A stretch of DNA of 64,000 bases from Castellaniella denitrificans (GCF_042653765.1 NZ_JBHSEZ010000001.1:248001-312000); one strand, 5' to 3'; shown: positions 1 to 9,652, counted from the stretch's first letter. Made by a program: numbers and translations. The notes: generated from the letters alone by a model not told the origin.

Positions 1-21
1 CTTTTTCCTGGTGCTTCCCCG

Positions 22-1770
22 GTGCTGCCCCAAGACCTGCGATCGACGCCCGCCCGCCTGACGGCCACGGCCGCCGCCAAACTGTCCAGACTGTTCCTGC
101 TGTGCGTCGGCCTGGTCTACATCCTGGCCGGCCTGTTCTATCGCGACCCCTGGAAGACCGACGACGTCACCGGCCTGGCGACCATGCTCACGGCCCTGAC
201 GGGCCAGGACCACGCCTGGCTGCTGCCCCAGGTCGGCCACCTGGCCCAGGCCCAGGACGGGCCGCTCGTCACCTGGGTCGGCGCCCTCTCCATCTGGGCG
301 CTGCGCGCCCCGCTCGAACTCTTCTACAGCCCCCTGGACGCCGCCATCATCGCCTCGCGCGTGCCCAACCTGCTGTGGTTCGCCCTGCTCACCGGGTCGA
401 TCTGGTACGGCACCTACCTGCTGGGCCGGCGCCCGGAATCCCAGCCGCTGGCCCTGCCCTTCGGCGGCGAACCGAACCCCCGCGACTATGGCCGCATGCT
501 GGCCGACGCCGCCCTGCTGCTGATCGTGGCCACGGTCGGCATCGTCTGGCGCATGCACGAGACCTCCGAGGTCCCCGCCCTGATCGCCTGCCAGGCCCTG
601 GCCTTCTACGCCGTGGCCCGCATGCTGGACCACCCGGTGTCGGGCGCCATCACCCTAGGCATCGCCATGGGGCTGTCCTTCCTGGCGCGCGGCTGGCTGG
701 GCTGCCTGCCGCTGATCCTGGCCTTGCCCGTCGCCTTCCTGCCCGGCCGCGCCCTGGCGGCCGAGCGCAAGTGGCTGGCCGCCAGCGCCCTGATCGCCGC
801 CACGCTGATCCTGCTCTGGTGGATTCCCGCCCGGGCCTTCGGCCCGTACTGGACCGAAAGCTGGCTGCTCTGGACGCGCAATGCCTTCGACTGGCCCGGC
901 GCCCGCGCCTGGGGCAGCATCCTGCGCGACCTGCCCTGGTTCCTCTGGCCGACCTGGCCGCTGGCCCTGCTGGCGCTGTGGCGCTGGCGCGGCTGGTTCG
1001 GCGCGCCCCACATCGGCATCCCGCTGGGCTTCGCCGTCGGGGCGCTGCTGACGCTGCTGGCCAGCGCCGACCCCTTCGAGCCCGAATACGCCACCCTGGC
1101 CGTGCCCTGCGCCGTCCTGGCGGCCTTCGCCCTGCCGACCTTGCGGCGCGGCGTGGTCAACACCCTGGACTGGTTCGCGGTGATGTGCTTTTCGCTGACG
1201 GCCGCCACCGTGTGGCTGGGCTGGGTGGCCCTGCAGACCGGCTGGCCCGCCCAGATCGCCGCCAACATCACCCGCCAGACCCGCGGCTTCGAGCCCCACG
1301 TCGCCTGGCCCGCCACGGCCTTCGCCATCCTGGGCACCCTCGCCTGGATCGCCCTGGCGCGCTGGCGCCTGCGCAGCCATCCGGCCGGCCTCTGGCGCGG
1401 CACGGCGCTGTCGGCCGGCGGCCTGATCACCACCTGGCTGCTGCTGGCCACGCTGTGGATGCCCGCGCTCGACTACGTGCGCAGCTACCGCGACGTCTCG
1501 GCCTCCCTGGCGGCCGCCCTGGCGCAATACCGCCAGCCCGGCGAATGCGTCCGCACCCAGGGCCTGGGCAGCGGCCAGCGGGCGTCCTTCCTGGTCTTCG
1601 ACGGCATCGAATTCAGCTTCGACGGCAACTGCCCCCTGCTGCTGCAGCAGCTCAGCCCCCGCAGCCTGGAGTCGGGCGAGGCCTGGCTGGCCGACCATCC
1701 CGCGCTCTGGGAAGGCCGCCGCAAACCCGACCGCCATGAAATGTTCCGCCTGCTGCGCCTGAAACCCTAG
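22..1770 (+). CDS. ArnT-like GT39 family glycosyltransferase (membrane)
   Basis: Polytopic inner-membrane protein of about 582 residues, built like the ArnT/PMT (GT39) lipid-linked sugar transferases. About a dozen hydrophobic segments follow an N-terminal anchor at about residues 23-40. The first large periplasmic loop carries the paired acidic residues expected of the metal/substrate site (WKTDDVTGLATM, about residues 44-55). The C-terminal ~100 residues after the last membrane segment look like a small periplasmic domain with two cysteines. The start used is a GTG at the very edge of the window, so the true start may lie upstream. The sugar and acceptor cannot be read from sequence. The MATE gene follows within about 30 bases and may be co-transcribed. 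Confidence 0.75.
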   Translation: MLPQDLRSTPARLTATAAAKLSRLFLLCVGLVYILAGLFYRDPWKTDDVTGLATMLTALTGQDHAWLLPQVGHLAQAQDGPLVTWVGALSIWALRAPLELFYSPLDAAIIASRVPNLLWFALLTGSIWYGTYLLGRRPESQPLALPFGGEPNPRDYGRMLADAALLLIVATVGIVWRMHETSEVPALIACQALAFYAVARMLDHPVSGAITLGIAMGLSFLARGWLGCLPLILALPVAFLPGRALAAERKWLAASALIAATLILLWWIPARAFGPYWTESWLLWTRNAFDWPGARAWGSILRDLPWFLWPTWPLALLALWRWRGWFGAPHIGIPLGFAVGALLTLLASADPFEPEYATLAVPCAVLAAFALPTLRRGVVNTLDWFAVMCFSLTAATVWLGWVALQTGWPAQIAANITRQTRGFEPHVAWPATAFAILGTLAWIALARWRLRSHPAGLWRGTALSAGGLITTWLLLATLWMPALDYVRSYRDVSASLAAALAQYRQPGECVRTQGLGSGQRASFLVFDGIEFSFDGNCPLLLQQLSPRSLESGEAWLADHPALWEGRRKPDRHEMFRLLRLKP

Positions 1771-1798
1771 CATCCCGTTGGACCCATCCGTGCATTCC

Positions 1799-3202
1799 AT
1801 GACCGACGCCCCCCTCGCCGGCCGTCCCGCCGCCCCCTGGCGCACCATCCTGCGGCAGGCCTGGCCGATCCTGGTCAGTTCCTGGGCCGGAATCGTCTTC
1901 GCCGTCCTGGACACGGCCATGGTGGGCCACGCCAGCGCCGCCGACCTCCAGGCGATGTCGCTGGGCGCCTCGATCTACATCACGATCTTCGTCGGCCTGA
2001 TGGGCGTGGTGCACGCCCTGATCCCGATCATCGCCCAGCACTTCGGCGCCAGGCGCCTGGACGAGGCCGGCCGGGCCTGGGGCCAGGGCATCTGGCTGGC
2101 CCTGATCCTGTCGGCGCTGGGCGGCGCCTGCCTGCTGTTTCCCGACGCCTGGCTCAGCCTGTCCGGCGACGTCGAGCCCGAAGTGCGCCGGCGGGTGGCG
2201 GGCTACCTGGTCGCCCTGGCCCTGGCCCTGCCCTCGGCCCTGCTGTTCCGCACGATCTACGCCACCTCGACGGCCATCTCCCAGACCCGCGAAGTCATGG
2301 CGATCAACGTCGGCAGCATCGCCTTCAAGCTGCTGTTCAATGTCTGGTTCATCTTCGGCGGCCTGGGCCTGCCCGCGATGGGCGCGGTCGGCGCGGGCAT
2401 CGCCACCCTGGTGGTGGACTGGATGATGCTCGCGGCCGGGCTGTGGATGATCCGCCATCGGCAGGCCTTCCGCGCCCTGTCCCTGACGCTGGGCCGTCCG
2501 CGCTGGGCCGACCAGAAGGAACTGCTGCGCCTGGGACTGCCCATGGGCGGGTCCTACCTGATCGAAGTCTGCGCCTTCAGCTTCATGGCCCTGCTGATCG
2601 CCCGCGACGGCCTGTACGTCAGCGGCGCCCAGCAGATCCTGGCCAACCTGGTCGCCCTGGCCTACATGCTGCCCATGTCCCTGAGCCTGGCCACCGCCTC
2701 GCTCACGGCGCAGGCCGTGGGCGCGCGCGACCCGGTCCTGGCGCGGCGCACGGGGTTGAACGGCATCGGACTGGTGGCCCTGGGCGCCCTGGCCACCGGC
2801 GCGATCCTGGTCACGGGCCGGGAAGCCATCGTGCGCGCCTACACCGACGAGATCCAGGTGGCCGCGATCGCCCTGGCGCTGCTGCAGATCGCGCCCTGGT
2901 TCCACTTCTGGGACTCCATGCATTGCATCGGCGCCTACATTCTGCGCGCCTACAAGATCGCCATGGTGCCGCTGATCCTGCAGGTCTCCGCGCTGACCGG
3001 ACTGGGCCTGGTGGGCGGCTGGTGGCTGGGCTACGGCCCGGCGGCGGGGTCGCTCGCCCCCGTGGCGCACCGGCTGATGCCGGGCGCGCCCATCGGCGCC
3101 GCCACCATGTGGATCATGGCGATGTTCGGGCTGCTGCTGTCCGCCCTGCTGCTGTTCGCCTGGTACGGCCACGTGCTGCGCCGGCAGGCGCGCGGCGCCT
3201 GA
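1799..3202 (+). CDS. MATE family efflux transporter
   Basis: Twelve-helix multidrug and toxic compound extrusion protein, about 467 residues. It probably exports cationic drugs or metabolites in exchange for Na+ or H+. The N-terminal helix pattern (ILRQAWPILVSSWAGIVFAVLDTAMVG is split here as QAWPILVSSWAG and VLDTAMVGH) is typical of NorM/DinF proteins, and the two six-helix halves are visible. I chose the ATG at 1799; an in-frame TTG at 1778 and a GTG at 1790 are possible because no clear ribosome binding site marks any of them. It lies just downstream of the glycosyltransferase and is convergent with the proXWV operon. Confidence 0.88.
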   Translation: MTDAPLAGRPAAPWRTILRQAWPILVSSWAGIVFAVLDTAMVGHASAADLQAMSLGASIYITIFVGLMGVVHALIPIIAQHFGARRLDEAGRAWGQGIWLALILSALGGACLLFPDAWLSLSGDVEPEVRRRVAGYLVALALALPSALLFRTIYATSTAISQTREVMAINVGSIAFKLLFNVWFIFGGLGLPAMGAVGAGIATLVVDWMMLAAGLWMIRHRQAFRALSLTLGRPRWADQKELLRLGLPMGGSYLIEVCAFSFMALLIARDGLYVSGAQQILANLVALAYMLPMSLSLATASLTAQAVGARDPVLARRTGLNGIGLVALGALATGAILVTGREAIVRAYTDEIQVAAIALALLQIAPWFHFWDSMHCIGAYILRAYKIAMVPLILQVSALTGLGLVGGWWLGYGPAAGSLAPVAHRLMPGAPIGAATMWIMAMFGLLLSALLLFAWYGHVLRRQARGA

Positions 3203-3254
3203 GCCGAGGCCGGCCCGGGGACGCCGGCCCCGGGACGCGAGGCTCCGCGGGCGA

Positions 3255-4502
3255 TCAGGCGGCCTGCCCGGATCCGGCGGCCTGCTCGGCCGGCTCCGGG
3301 TCCGGCCCCGCTTCGCCCGAACCGCTGGCGGTGGCGGTGGTCACCAATTCCACCACCTTGCTGCGCGACAGCACGCCGATGAACTCGCCCTGCTCGCCCG
3401 TCACCGCCAGCGGCTCGGGCGTGCGCAGCAGCCGCGCCAGGACTTCGTCCAGTCCGGCCGAGGCCGGCACGGACGCCATGTCGCTCAGATGCCGGGAAAT
3501 GTCGCGCGCGCCCGCCTGCGCGGCGCGTTGCGCGTCGGCGCGCATCAGCACGCCCGCCAGGCGCTTGCCGTCCAGCACGGCGGCGTAGTCGTAGTCCCGG
3601 GCGGCCAGGCGCTCCAGCGCATGCGCCGGGTGCGTGCGCATGGTCAGCGTCAGGGGGCGCTCGTTGCAGGCATGGGACGCGTTCAGGACCTTGCCCCGGT
3701 TCACGTCCTGCAGGAAGGACTCGATGTAGTCGTTGGCGGGCGACAACAGGATGTCCTCGGGCGTGCCTTCCTGGATCAGTTCGCCGTCCTTCAGGATGGC
3801 GATCCGGTTGCCCAGGCGCAGGGCCTCGTCCAGGTCGTGGGTGATGAACACGATGGTCTTGTTCAGCTTCGCCTGCAGGGCCAGCAGCTGGTCCTGCATC
3901 TCATGGCGGATGAGCGGATCTAGGGCGGAGAACGCCTCGTCCATCAGCAGGATCTCGGCGTCCGTGGCCAGCGCCCGGGCCAGGCCCACGCGCTGCTGCA
4001 TGCCGCCGGAAAGCTGGTGGGGATACTGGGCCTCGAAGCCGGACAGGCCGACCTGCTCCAGCCAGTGGCGCGCGCGCTCGTTGCGCTCGTCGCGGCGCAC
4101 GCCCTGCACCGCCAGCCCGTAGGCGGCGTTGTCCAGCACCGTACGGTGCGGCAGCAGCCCGAAGCGCTGGAACACCATGCTCATCTTGCTCTGGCGGAAG
4201 CGTTCCAGTTCGCGCGGCTTGAGGCTGACCACGTCCACCCCGTCGACCAGGATCTGCCCGGCGCTGGGCTCGATCAGGCGGTTGAAGTGCCGGATCAGCG
4301 TCGATTTGCCGGACCCCGACAGGCCCATGATCACGTGGATGTGGCCTTCCTCGATGGACAGGCTGATGTCGCGCAGGCCCAGGGTGTGGCCGCTGCGCTC
4401 CAGCAGGGTTTCCTTGGACAGGCCCTCGCGGGCGGCGGCCAGCCAGCGTTCCGGGTGCGGGCCGAAGATCTTGTAGATGTTGCGGACTTCGATTTTGCTC
4501 AT
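3255..4502 (-). CDS. proV: Glycine betaine/proline-type ABC transporter ATP-binding protein
   Basis: ATPase of a quaternary-amine (QAT family) osmoprotectant importer, 415 residues. The Walker A motif is GLSGSGKST (about residues 59-67), the signature is LSGGMQQRVGLARAL, and Walker B is ILLMDEAFSALDPL. The C-terminal third holds a tandem CBS-type regulatory region, which in this family can sense ionic strength. The last ~20 residues are Gly/Pro/Glu-rich and probably disordered. It is the last gene of a proX-proW-proV order, the reverse of the Escherichia coli order, and starts one base after the permease stop, so translation is probably coupled. The exact substrate (glycine betaine, choline or proline betaine) is inferred from family only. 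Confidence 0.93.
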   Translation of the reverse strand: MSKIEVRNIYKIFGPHPERWLAAAREGLSKETLLERSGHTLGLRDISLSIEEGHIHVIMGLSGSGKSTLIRHFNRLIEPSAGQILVDGVDVVSLKPRELERFRQSKMSMVFQRFGLLPHRTVLDNAAYGLAVQGVRRDERNERARHWLEQVGLSGFEAQYPHQLSGGMQQRVGLARALATDAEILLMDEAFSALDPLIRHEMQDQLLALQAKLNKTIVFITHDLDEALRLGNRIAILKDGELIQEGTPEDILLSPANDYIESFLQDVNRGKVLNASHACNERPLTLTMRTHPAHALERLAARDYDYAAVLDGKRLAGVLMRADAQRAAQAGARDISRHLSDMASVPASAGLDEVLARLLRTPEPLAVTGEQGEFIGVLSRSKVVELVTTATASGSGEAGPDPEPAEQAAGSGQAA

Positions 4503-4503
4503 G

Positions 4504-5358
4504 TCAGTGCCCCCTGACCTGCCAGCGGCGGCCGAAGCGCTGGGTGATGCGGTCGAAGATGATGGCCAGGATCACGATCCCCAGGCCGGCCAGCAGGCCG
4601 CGCCCGACCTGCAGGCGGTTGATGCCCTGCAGGACCTCGTAGCCCAGGCCGCGCACGCCGATCATGGAGGCGATCACCACCATGGCCAGCGCCATCATGG
4701 TGGTCTGGTTGATGCCCGCCATGATGTTGGGCAGCGCCAGCGGCAACTGCACGCCGAAGAGCTGGCGGCCGCGGCTGGCGCCGAAGGCGCGCGAGGCCTC
4801 CAGCACCTCCGCGTCCACTAGGCGGATGCCCAGGTCGGTCAGGCGGATGACGGGCGGCACGGCGTAGATCACCGTGGCGAACAGCGCCGCCAGCTTGCCC
4901 AGGTTGAACAGCATGACCACCGGGATCAGGTAGACGAAGCTGGGCATGGTCTGCATGACGTCCAGGACCGGCAGCATCACGGCGCGCACCCAGCGGAAGC
5001 TGGCCATGGCGATCCCCACCGGGATGCCGATGATCACCGAGAACGCCACCGCCACGATCATCAGCGACAGCGTCTGCATGGCGGCTTCCCAGAGGCCGAT
5101 GGCCCCCACCAGACACAGCAGCGCGCCCATGGCCACGCTGAAGCGCCAGGCGCGGCTGCTCAGCCAGGCCAGGCCCATGATGACGGCCACGACCGCCCAC
5201 CACGGCGAATGCCGCAGCAGGTTGTCGGACCAGATCAGCAGATCCAGCAGGGGCTGGGTCAGCGCCCGCAGCACGTCGGAATACTGCGTCACCAGCCCAT
5301 TGACGAACTCGTCGATGGGCCGCTGCAGATCCCGGGCCGCAATCAGTTCGGGAAACAT
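4504..5358 (-). CDS. proW: Glycine betaine/proline-type ABC transporter permease
   Basis: Inner-membrane permease of the QAT importer, about 284 residues. It has a long N-terminal soluble/amphipathic part as in ProW, then at least five membrane helices and the EAA coupling loop (EASRAFGASRGRQLFGVQLPLA, seen around EASRAFGASRGRQLF). The start at 5358 (MFPELIAARD) is chosen because an AAGGAGG ribosome binding site lies six bases upstream; an in-frame ATG ten codons earlier has none. It lies between the binding protein (gap 10 bases) and the ATPase (gap 1 base), so this is a single operon. Confidence 0.93.
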   Translation of the reverse strand: MFPELIAARDLQRPIDEFVNGLVTQYSDVLRALTQPLLDLLIWSDNLLRHSPWWAVVAVIMGLAWLSSRAWRFSVAMGALLCLVGAIGLWEAAMQTLSLMIVAVAFSVIIGIPVGIAMASFRWVRAVMLPVLDVMQTMPSFVYLIPVVMLFNLGKLAALFATVIYAVPPVIRLTDLGIRLVDAEVLEASRAFGASRGRQLFGVQLPLALPNIMAGINQTTMMALAMVVIASMIGVRGLGYEVLQGINRLQVGRGLLAGLGIVILAIIFDRITQRFGRRWQVRGH

Positions 5359-5368
5359 GCGGGCCTCC

Positions 5369-6424
5369 TTACAGGGCGGCCTTGACACGCTCCGTCACGT
5401 CGGCGGGCAGCCATCCGGTCCAGACGTCCTGGTGGTTCTTCAGGAACCACGTCGCCGTCGGCTGGGGTTCGGCCTCGTTCTTTTCCATGTAGGCCATGGT
5501 CTGGTTCATCACGTCCAGGGGCACCTTCACCTTGGACAGGAACGCGGTCAGCTTCGGCGCGTCCTGGGTGAATTTCGTCGTGACCGCCGTGAACACCGGG
5601 TTCTCGGGATAGTCGGAGGCCTGGGGGTTCTCGCAGTTCGGGTCGGTCAGGCATTTCTGCTTGGCGGCGTCGTACGGCGGCAGTTCCAGCTTGACCAGGT
5701 CCATGGAACCCACCAGCGGGGTCGGGTACCAGTAATAGAAGACGACGTTTTCCTTGCGCTGGTAGGCCGACGTCAGGGCCGCCTTCTGGGTCGCGCCGGT
5801 GCCGGGGGAAAACAGCGTGAACGTATCGCCCAGCCCCAGGGCGTTGAACAGGTTGGTGCTGACGACCTCGCAGGCCCAGCCGGCCGGGCAGCCGTAGAAG
5901 CGGCCCTTGGAGGGCTCTTCGGGGTCCTTGAAGGCGTCCTTGAATTTCGGCAGGTCGGCAGCCTTCTTCAGTCCGGGCAGGCGTTCGGCCGTGTATTTGG
6001 GGATGAACCAGGCTTCGCCGCCCATGTAGAGGTCGCCGATGCGCTTGACGCGGCCGGAGGCCTCGGCCTTGGTCCAGGGCTCCAGGGTGCTGTTCAGCCA
6101 GATCTCGCTGTTGATGTCCAGGTCGCCCCGTTCGAGCGCCGCCAGGGCCGGCAGGGTTTCCGTCGGCAGGACTTCGGAGTCGCAGCCGTAGCCGTGCTTG
6201 ACGATGAAGCGCTCGACCTCGACCAGGACCAGGTTGGATTCCCAGTTCATGCCGCCGAAGCGCATGGGGCGGTCGAGTTCGCACTGCGGCGCGTCGGCCG
6301 CCCGGGACACGGACGGGGCCAGCGACAGGCCCGCCAGCGCGGCCGACAGGGCGAGGCCCAGCACGGTACGGGACAGGCGGGGGGAACGGGTCGCGACCGG
6401 CGACGGGAAAGCGGAGATAGACAT
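5369..6424 (-). CDS. proX: Glycine betaine/proline-type ABC transporter substrate-binding protein
   Basis: Periplasmic substrate-binding protein, about 351 residues, first gene of the QAT operon. A Sec signal peptide is visible (RTVLGLALSAALAGLSLAP, cleavage near SRAADA). The mature part has the ProX pattern MRFGGMNWESNLVLVEVE and several tryptophans that could form the aromatic cage for a quaternary amine. A cysteine pair occurs in CPAGWAC (about residue 180) and another near KQKCLTDPNC, so disulfides are likely. The start at 6424 has an AAGGAGG six bases upstream; an in-frame start 37 codons earlier is unsupported. Confidence 0.92.
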   Translation of the reverse strand: MSISAFPSPVATRSPRLSRTVLGLALSAALAGLSLAPSVSRAADAPQCELDRPMRFGGMNWESNLVLVEVERFIVKHGYGCDSEVLPTETLPALAALERGDLDINSEIWLNSTLEPWTKAEASGRVKRIGDLYMGGEAWFIPKYTAERLPGLKKAADLPKFKDAFKDPEEPSKGRFYGCPAGWACEVVSTNLFNALGLGDTFTLFSPGTGATQKAALTSAYQRKENVVFYYWYPTPLVGSMDLVKLELPPYDAAKQKCLTDPNCENPQASDYPENPVFTAVTTKFTQDAPKLTAFLSKVKVPLDVMNQTMAYMEKNEAEPQPTATWFLKNHQDVWTGWLPADVTERVKAAL

Positions 6425-6771
6425 GGATGCCTCCTTTGGGTTACGGAGACGCCGGATACGCCATGCGTGGCCGGCGCCATAGCTTAGGGGAGGGTGTGCG
6501 GAAGACGGCCGCGGGCCGCCAATACATACCAGCACTGCAGGCGCGCAAGCGCCCTGGACAGACAGGGCCGCGTCAGGCGGACACGGACGCTGTCAGGATT
6601 GAAAAAAAGAACTACAGAAGAAGCGTCATTTTACACGCCGGATGACAGAAAATAAAGCCGGTTGACGAAAACCGCCTCTGGCCAGGGCGGAAAGCCCCGG
6701 GATCTCCGGGCTGAAAACCCGCGCCGGATGCCTGCGTGCGGCAGGCGTCCGGTGCGGGGCGGCGGGCGGGC
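6425..6771. other. Intergenic region between proX and cfa
   Basis: This stretch of about 350 bases lies upstream of proX and downstream of cfa (both reverse strand). I see no gene in it. An AT-richer patch at about 6600-6660 could hold the proX promoter. An imperfect G/C hairpin at 6693-6712 followed on the reverse strand by short pyrimidine runs could end cfa transcription. Neither is strong enough to call separately. Confidence 0.5.
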
Positions 6772-8031
6772 TCAGCGGTCCCGGTAGATGTAGTCGCGCC
6801 GCCAGGGATAGGCCTGCCCCGCCGGGTAGTCCAGCTCGTCGGAGCGCCCCGTCGGCTGGGGCTGGGCGATGATCTGGTGCAAGGCGATCCAGCCATGCTC
6901 GAAGCCCATCGCGCAGCCCGCCAGGTACATGCGGTAGGCCCGCAGAGAACGTTCTCCCTGGGGCGTGTTCAGGATGGCGCGCGCCTCGTCCAGGCGGGAT
7001 TCCAGGGCGTCGCTCCAGGCCCAGAGCGTGCGCGCGTAGTGCGGACGCAGGTTTTCGACGTCTAGGTCTTCCAGGCCGGCCTCGGCCAGGGTCTGCTGCA
7101 CGTAATGGATGTGGGACAGCTCGCCGCCGGGGAAGATGAATTTTTCGATGAAATCCCCCATGCCGGCGCCCAGTTCGCTGTTGTCCAGCCCGCCCGCCGT
7201 GATGCCGTGGTTCAGGATCAGCCCGCCGGGGCGCACCAGCCGGCGCAGCTTGGAGAAATAGCCGGTCAGTTGGGCCCGCCCCACGTGCTCGAACATCCCG
7301 ACCGAGGCGATCTTGTCGTAGGGCCGTGATTCGTCGAGCTTGCGGTAGTCCAGCAGTTCCATGCGCACGCGCCCGGACAGGCCCTTTTCCTGGATCAGGC
7401 GGTTGACGTAGGCATGCTGGTTGTTCGACAGGGTGATGCCGGTGACGTCGACGTCGTAGTTTTCCGCCGCCCACAGCATCAGGCCGCCCCAGCCGCCGCC
7501 GACATCCAGGAAACGCTCGCCCGGCTTCAGGGCCAGCTTGCGGCAGATGTGGTCGAGCTTGGCCTCCTGGGCCTGGGCGATGGTGAAGCCGGGTTCGCGG
7601 TAGTAGGCGCAGGAATACACCCGGCGCGGATCCAGCCACAGGGCGTAGAAATCGTCCGACAGGTCGTAGTGGAATTCGATCTGCCGCGCGTCGCGCTCGA
7701 TCGAATGGCGCCAGACCGACACCAGCCGCTTCACCAGGCTGGTGAGCCAGCCCGAGCGGGCCAGGTCGACGGGCGAGCCGGGCAGGATGCCCGCCGCCAG
7801 GCGCATCAGGTCCTGCATGGAACCATCGAATTCGAACTTGCCCTCGACGTAATCCTCGCCCAGGACGCCGACTTCGCCCGCCGCGAAATGCGCCAGGACG
7901 GCCGTGTCGCGCACGCGCAAACGGATCGCGGCGTCGGAGGCGCCGATCTTCTGTCCATCCGGCAGTTCCATGGAAACCGGCATGGGCAATGATCCAAGTT
8001 TGTTCTCGATGATGGATGCGATTGCAGTCAA
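6772..8031 (-). CDS. cfa: Cyclopropane-fatty-acyl-phospholipid synthase
   Basis: SAM-dependent enzyme that adds a methylene across cis double bonds of membrane phospholipid acyl chains; 419 residues. The N-terminal ~110 residues are the lipid-binding domain. The SAM-binding motif FLDVGGGWGGL is at about residues 175-185, followed by VTGITLSNNQ typical of CFA synthases, and the C-terminal YRMYLAGCAMGFEHGW block is also diagnostic. The best start is a TTG at 8031 with GGGAGG upstream; the next in-frame ATG (about residue 17) would remove conserved-looking sequence. It is divergent from the Bcr-type exporter, with about 90 bases between the starts. Confidence 0.93.
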   Translation of the reverse strand: MTAIASIIENKLGSLPMPVSMELPDGQKIGASDAAIRLRVRDTAVLAHFAAGEVGVLGEDYVEGKFEFDGSMQDLMRLAAGILPGSPVDLARSGWLTSLVKRLVSVWRHSIERDARQIEFHYDLSDDFYALWLDPRRVYSCAYYREPGFTIAQAQEAKLDHICRKLALKPGERFLDVGGGWGGLMLWAAENYDVDVTGITLSNNQHAYVNRLIQEKGLSGRVRMELLDYRKLDESRPYDKIASVGMFEHVGRAQLTGYFSKLRRLVRPGGLILNHGITAGGLDNSELGAGMGDFIEKFIFPGGELSHIHYVQQTLAEAGLEDLDVENLRPHYARTLWAWSDALESRLDEARAILNTPQGERSLRAYRMYLAGCAMGFEHGWIALHQIIAQPQPTGRSDELDYPAGQAYPWRRDYIYRDR

Positions 8032-8122
8032 CGGGGCCTCCCTCAGTCATATGAAAGACCTTGTTATAGTAGCGCCAATCCCCGCCGCTTCAAGCACCCC
8101 CTTCCGGCGCTTTCCCGCTCCC

Positions 8123-9328
8123 ATGGCCTCCCGTTCCTCCTCGCCGCTGCTGCCTCCCTGGCTGATCCTGATGGGCGCGCTGGCCGCCCTCGGCCCCCTG
8201 GCCATCGACATGTACCTTCCCGCCTTCGGCGCCATGGCGATCGATCTGGGCGTCCATCCGGGACAGGTCGAGCGCACCCTGGCCAGCTACCTGCTGGGCC
8301 TGGCCCTGGCCCAGCTGGCCTACGGCCCCCTGGCCGACCGCTACGGCCGCAAGCCGCCGCTGCTGCTCGGCCTGACGCTGTTCTCGATCGCCTCCGTCGC
8401 CTGCGCGCTGAGCCGGGACATCGACCACCTGATCCTGTGGCGCGTGATCCAGGCTTTCGGCGGCGCCGCCGGCATGGTCATCCCCCGCGCCGTGATCCGC
8501 GACCACCTGGACACCCGCGAGGCCGCCCAGGCCCTGTCCCTGCTGATGCTGGTGATGGGCGTGATGCCCATCCTGGCGCCCCTGCTGGGCGGCCAGGCCG
8601 TGACGCTGGGATCCTGGCGCACCGTGTTCTACCTGATGGGCCTGGCCGGCGTCGGCCTGTGGCTGACCGTGGCGCTGCGCATGCGCGAGTCCCTGGATCC
8701 CGAGCGGCGCTCGCCGCTGGCCGCCGGCGCCATCGCCGCCCACTTCCGCCTGCTGCTGACCCACCGGCGCTTCATGGGCTACACCCTGGCGGGCGGCTTC
8801 GGATCGGGCGGCCTGTTCGCCTACATCTCGGGCTCGCCCCAGGTCTTCATCACGATCTACGGCATCGACCCGCGCTGGTTCGGCCTGCTGTTCGGCCTGA
8901 ACGCCGTCGCGCTGATCGTGGCCTCGCAGGTCAGCGCCCGCCTGCTGAACCGCCACCTACCGATCCGCCTGCTGGCCCACGCCCAGGGCACGCTGGTGCT
9001 GATGACGCTGTGCGCCCTGGCGCTGACCCTGCTGGACTGGATCACCCTGCCCCTGCTGATGCTGTGCCTGATGGGCTTCATGGCCAGCCAGGGCTTCGTC
9101 GGCCCCAACGCCGCCGCCCTGGCCCTGGCCGAACAGGGTCCCCGGCTGGGCGTGGCCTCGGCGCTGATGGGTTCGATGCAGATGCTCTGCGGCGCCCTGG
9201 CCGGCTTCGCCGTCAGCGCCTGGCACACCGGCACCCCCCTGCCCCTGACCGCCGTGCTGGCGGCCTGCGCGGCCCTATCGTGGCTTTCCGGCCGCATCGC
9301 CATGCGATCGCCCCGGGAACCCGCTTGA
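8123..9328 (+). CDS. Bcr/CflA family MFS drug exporter
   Basis: Twelve-helix major facilitator, about 401 residues, of the DHA1 Bcr/CflA group (proton-driven export of drugs such as bicyclomycin or chloramphenicol-like compounds; substrate here unknown). Family marks: the first helix LGPLAIDMYLPAF, the loop 2-3 motif GPLADRYGRKPPLL, and the helix 4-5 region RVIQAFGGAAGMVIPRAVIRD. I chose the ATG at 8123; an ATG at 8051 is in frame, but a TATAGT -10-like hexamer lies at 8065-8070, between the two, which favours the later start. Its stop codon overlaps the -35 region of the rpmB promoter. Confidence 0.9.
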   Translation: MASRSSSPLLPPWLILMGALAALGPLAIDMYLPAFGAMAIDLGVHPGQVERTLASYLLGLALAQLAYGPLADRYGRKPPLLLGLTLFSIASVACALSRDIDHLILWRVIQAFGGAAGMVIPRAVIRDHLDTREAAQALSLLMLVMGVMPILAPLLGGQAVTLGSWRTVFYLMGLAGVGLWLTVALRMRESLDPERRSPLAAGAIAAHFRLLLTHRRFMGYTLAGGFGSGGLFAYISGSPQVFITIYGIDPRWFGLLFGLNAVALIVASQVSARLLNRHLPIRLLAHAQGTLVLMTLCALALTLLDWITLPLLMLCLMGFMASQGFVGPNAAALALAEQGPRLGVASALMGSMQMLCGALAGFAVSAWHTGTPLPLTAVLAACAALSWLSGRIAMRSPREPA

Positions 9329-9354
9329 TCTGCCTGGCAATTTAAGTATAGAAT
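9325..9354 (+). promoter_or_regulatory. Sigma-70-like promoter of rpmB-rpmG
   Basis: TTGATC (9325-9330) and TAGAAT (9349-9354) are separated by 18 bases; TATAGA at 9347-9352 is an alternative -10 with a 16-base spacer. The start of rpmB is about 40 bases downstream. The -35 overlaps the stop codon of the upstream exporter gene. Confidence 0.6.
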
Positions 9355-9392
9355 GCAAGGCTTTCCCGATATACATATACAGAGGTGAGACC

Positions 9393-9629
9393 ATGGCACG
9401 CGTATGCCAAGTAACCGGCAAAGGCCCGATGGTGGGCAACAACGTCTCGCACGCGAACAATAAAACCAAGCGTCGTTTCCTGCCCAACCTGCAATCGCGC
9501 CGGTTCTGGGTCGAATCCGAAAACCGCTGGGTGCGCCTGCGCGTATCCACCAAGGCCCTGCGCACCATCGACAAGAACGGCATCGACGCCGTCCTGGCCG
9601 ACCTGCGTGCCCGTGGCGAACTGGCCTGA
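9393..9629 (+). CDS. rpmB: 50S ribosomal protein L28
   Basis: 78-residue large-subunit protein L28, full length for the family, starting MARVCQVTGKGPMVGNNVSH, with the RRFLPNLQSRRFW block typical of proteobacterial L28. It precedes rpmG by 23 bases, the usual rpmB-rpmG pair. A purine-rich AGAGGTGAGACC ribosome binding region lies directly upstream of the ATG. Confidence 0.98.
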   Translation: MARVCQVTGKGPMVGNNVSHANNKTKRRFLPNLQSRRFWVESENRWVRLRVSTKALRTIDKNGIDAVLADLRARGELA

Positions 9630-9652
9630 TCGGCCGCGCATAGGAGCACATC

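Noticed and set aside
3201..3245. Large GC-rich inverted repeat between the MATE and proV genes as a terminator
   Set aside because: Stems are imperfect and compete with each other, and no T run follows on either strand; position between convergent genes is the only support.
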